Positions 63,826-64,000 of a stretch of DNA of 64,000 bases are shown one piece after another. Origin of the DNA: Sarcophilus harrisii (lineage: Eukaryota > Chordata > Mammalia > Dasyuromorphia > Dasyuridae); NCBI RefSeq assembly GCF_902635505.1, contig NC_045426.1, positions 307,222,874 to 307,286,873 of the forward strand. Reading direction: 5' to 3'. The notes below the pieces were generated by a model. That model was not told the DNA's origin. It ran no database searches and was given only the letters and a program-made list of their open reading frames with translations. Numbering within the stretch: position 1 is the stretch's first letter; each line of letters begins with the position of its first letter. The position numbers and the translations under genes are program-made.

Positions 63826-64000
63826 CTGAAATAAAGCAAAAATAACCCACCCCCTTAATCAAAAAGATTTTATTCATCAGGAAAGAACAAGAAGACATAA
63901 TGGGGCTGGCTCAATATGGTTCTATAGACAATATTTGTGCATTACTATAAGTTGTGCTGTAAGGGGTACAAGTAGAGTTAATTAAGCTAGGTGGAAGAGT

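Overview
The window is vertebrate genomic DNA, most likely from a marsupial and probably an Australian one. The evidence is four intron-containing genes in a conserved mammalian order, a GC-poor background with one CpG-rich promoter, and marsupial-type repeats: MAR1-like SINEs with an RTE-type tail, WSINE1-like CORE-SINEs with the GGGGCAGCTAG head, and marsupial L1 3' ends. The order CARHSP1 - PMM2 - TMEM186 - ABAT is the human 16p13.2 order read in the opposite direction. The species assignment is inference from repeat families remembered, not searched.

Layout. 1-1372 is upstream (probably intron 1) of CARHSP1. CARHSP1 has coding exons on the + strand at 1380-4345 and a long 3' UTR. Its 3' end faces that of PMM2. 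PMM2 (phosphomannomutase 2) runs on the - strand from 38526 to 10321 in eight exons, and its 246-residue reading frame reassembles completely. A CpG-rich segment around 38020-38850 separates the PMM2 and TMEM186 start codons by only 289 bp and looks like a shared divergent promoter. TMEM186 (+) has its ATG as the last three bases of exon 1 and the rest of its frame in one exon ending at 41407. An intergenic stretch with repeats follows. The last eight coding exons of ABAT (4-aminobutyrate aminotransferase) occupy 63825-50321 on the - strand. Its upstream exons lie beyond the window.

The genes are unrelated housekeeping or metabolic units: CARHSP1 is an RNA-binding cold-shock-domain protein, PMM2 supplies mannose-1-phosphate for glycosylation, TMEM186 assists assembly of mitochondrial complex I, and ABAT degrades GABA in mitochondria. 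All key residues I could number in PMM2 and ABAT are intact, so these are functional copies.

Most of the rest is repeats: L2, CR1/L3-like and L1-type LINE fragments, MIR/MON/THER-like and WSINE1-like SINEs, a hAT-like fragment and two retroviral LTR-like fossils. Several are nested, and two young insertions carry 16-bp target-site duplications. I found no CRISPR, operon, phage or other novel gene system. The most notable points are a GC-AG first intron in PMM2, the start codon at the exon end of TMEM186, a ZNF143/THAP11-like element in the shared promoter, and CR1-type LINE fossils that still show esterase and endonuclease motifs.
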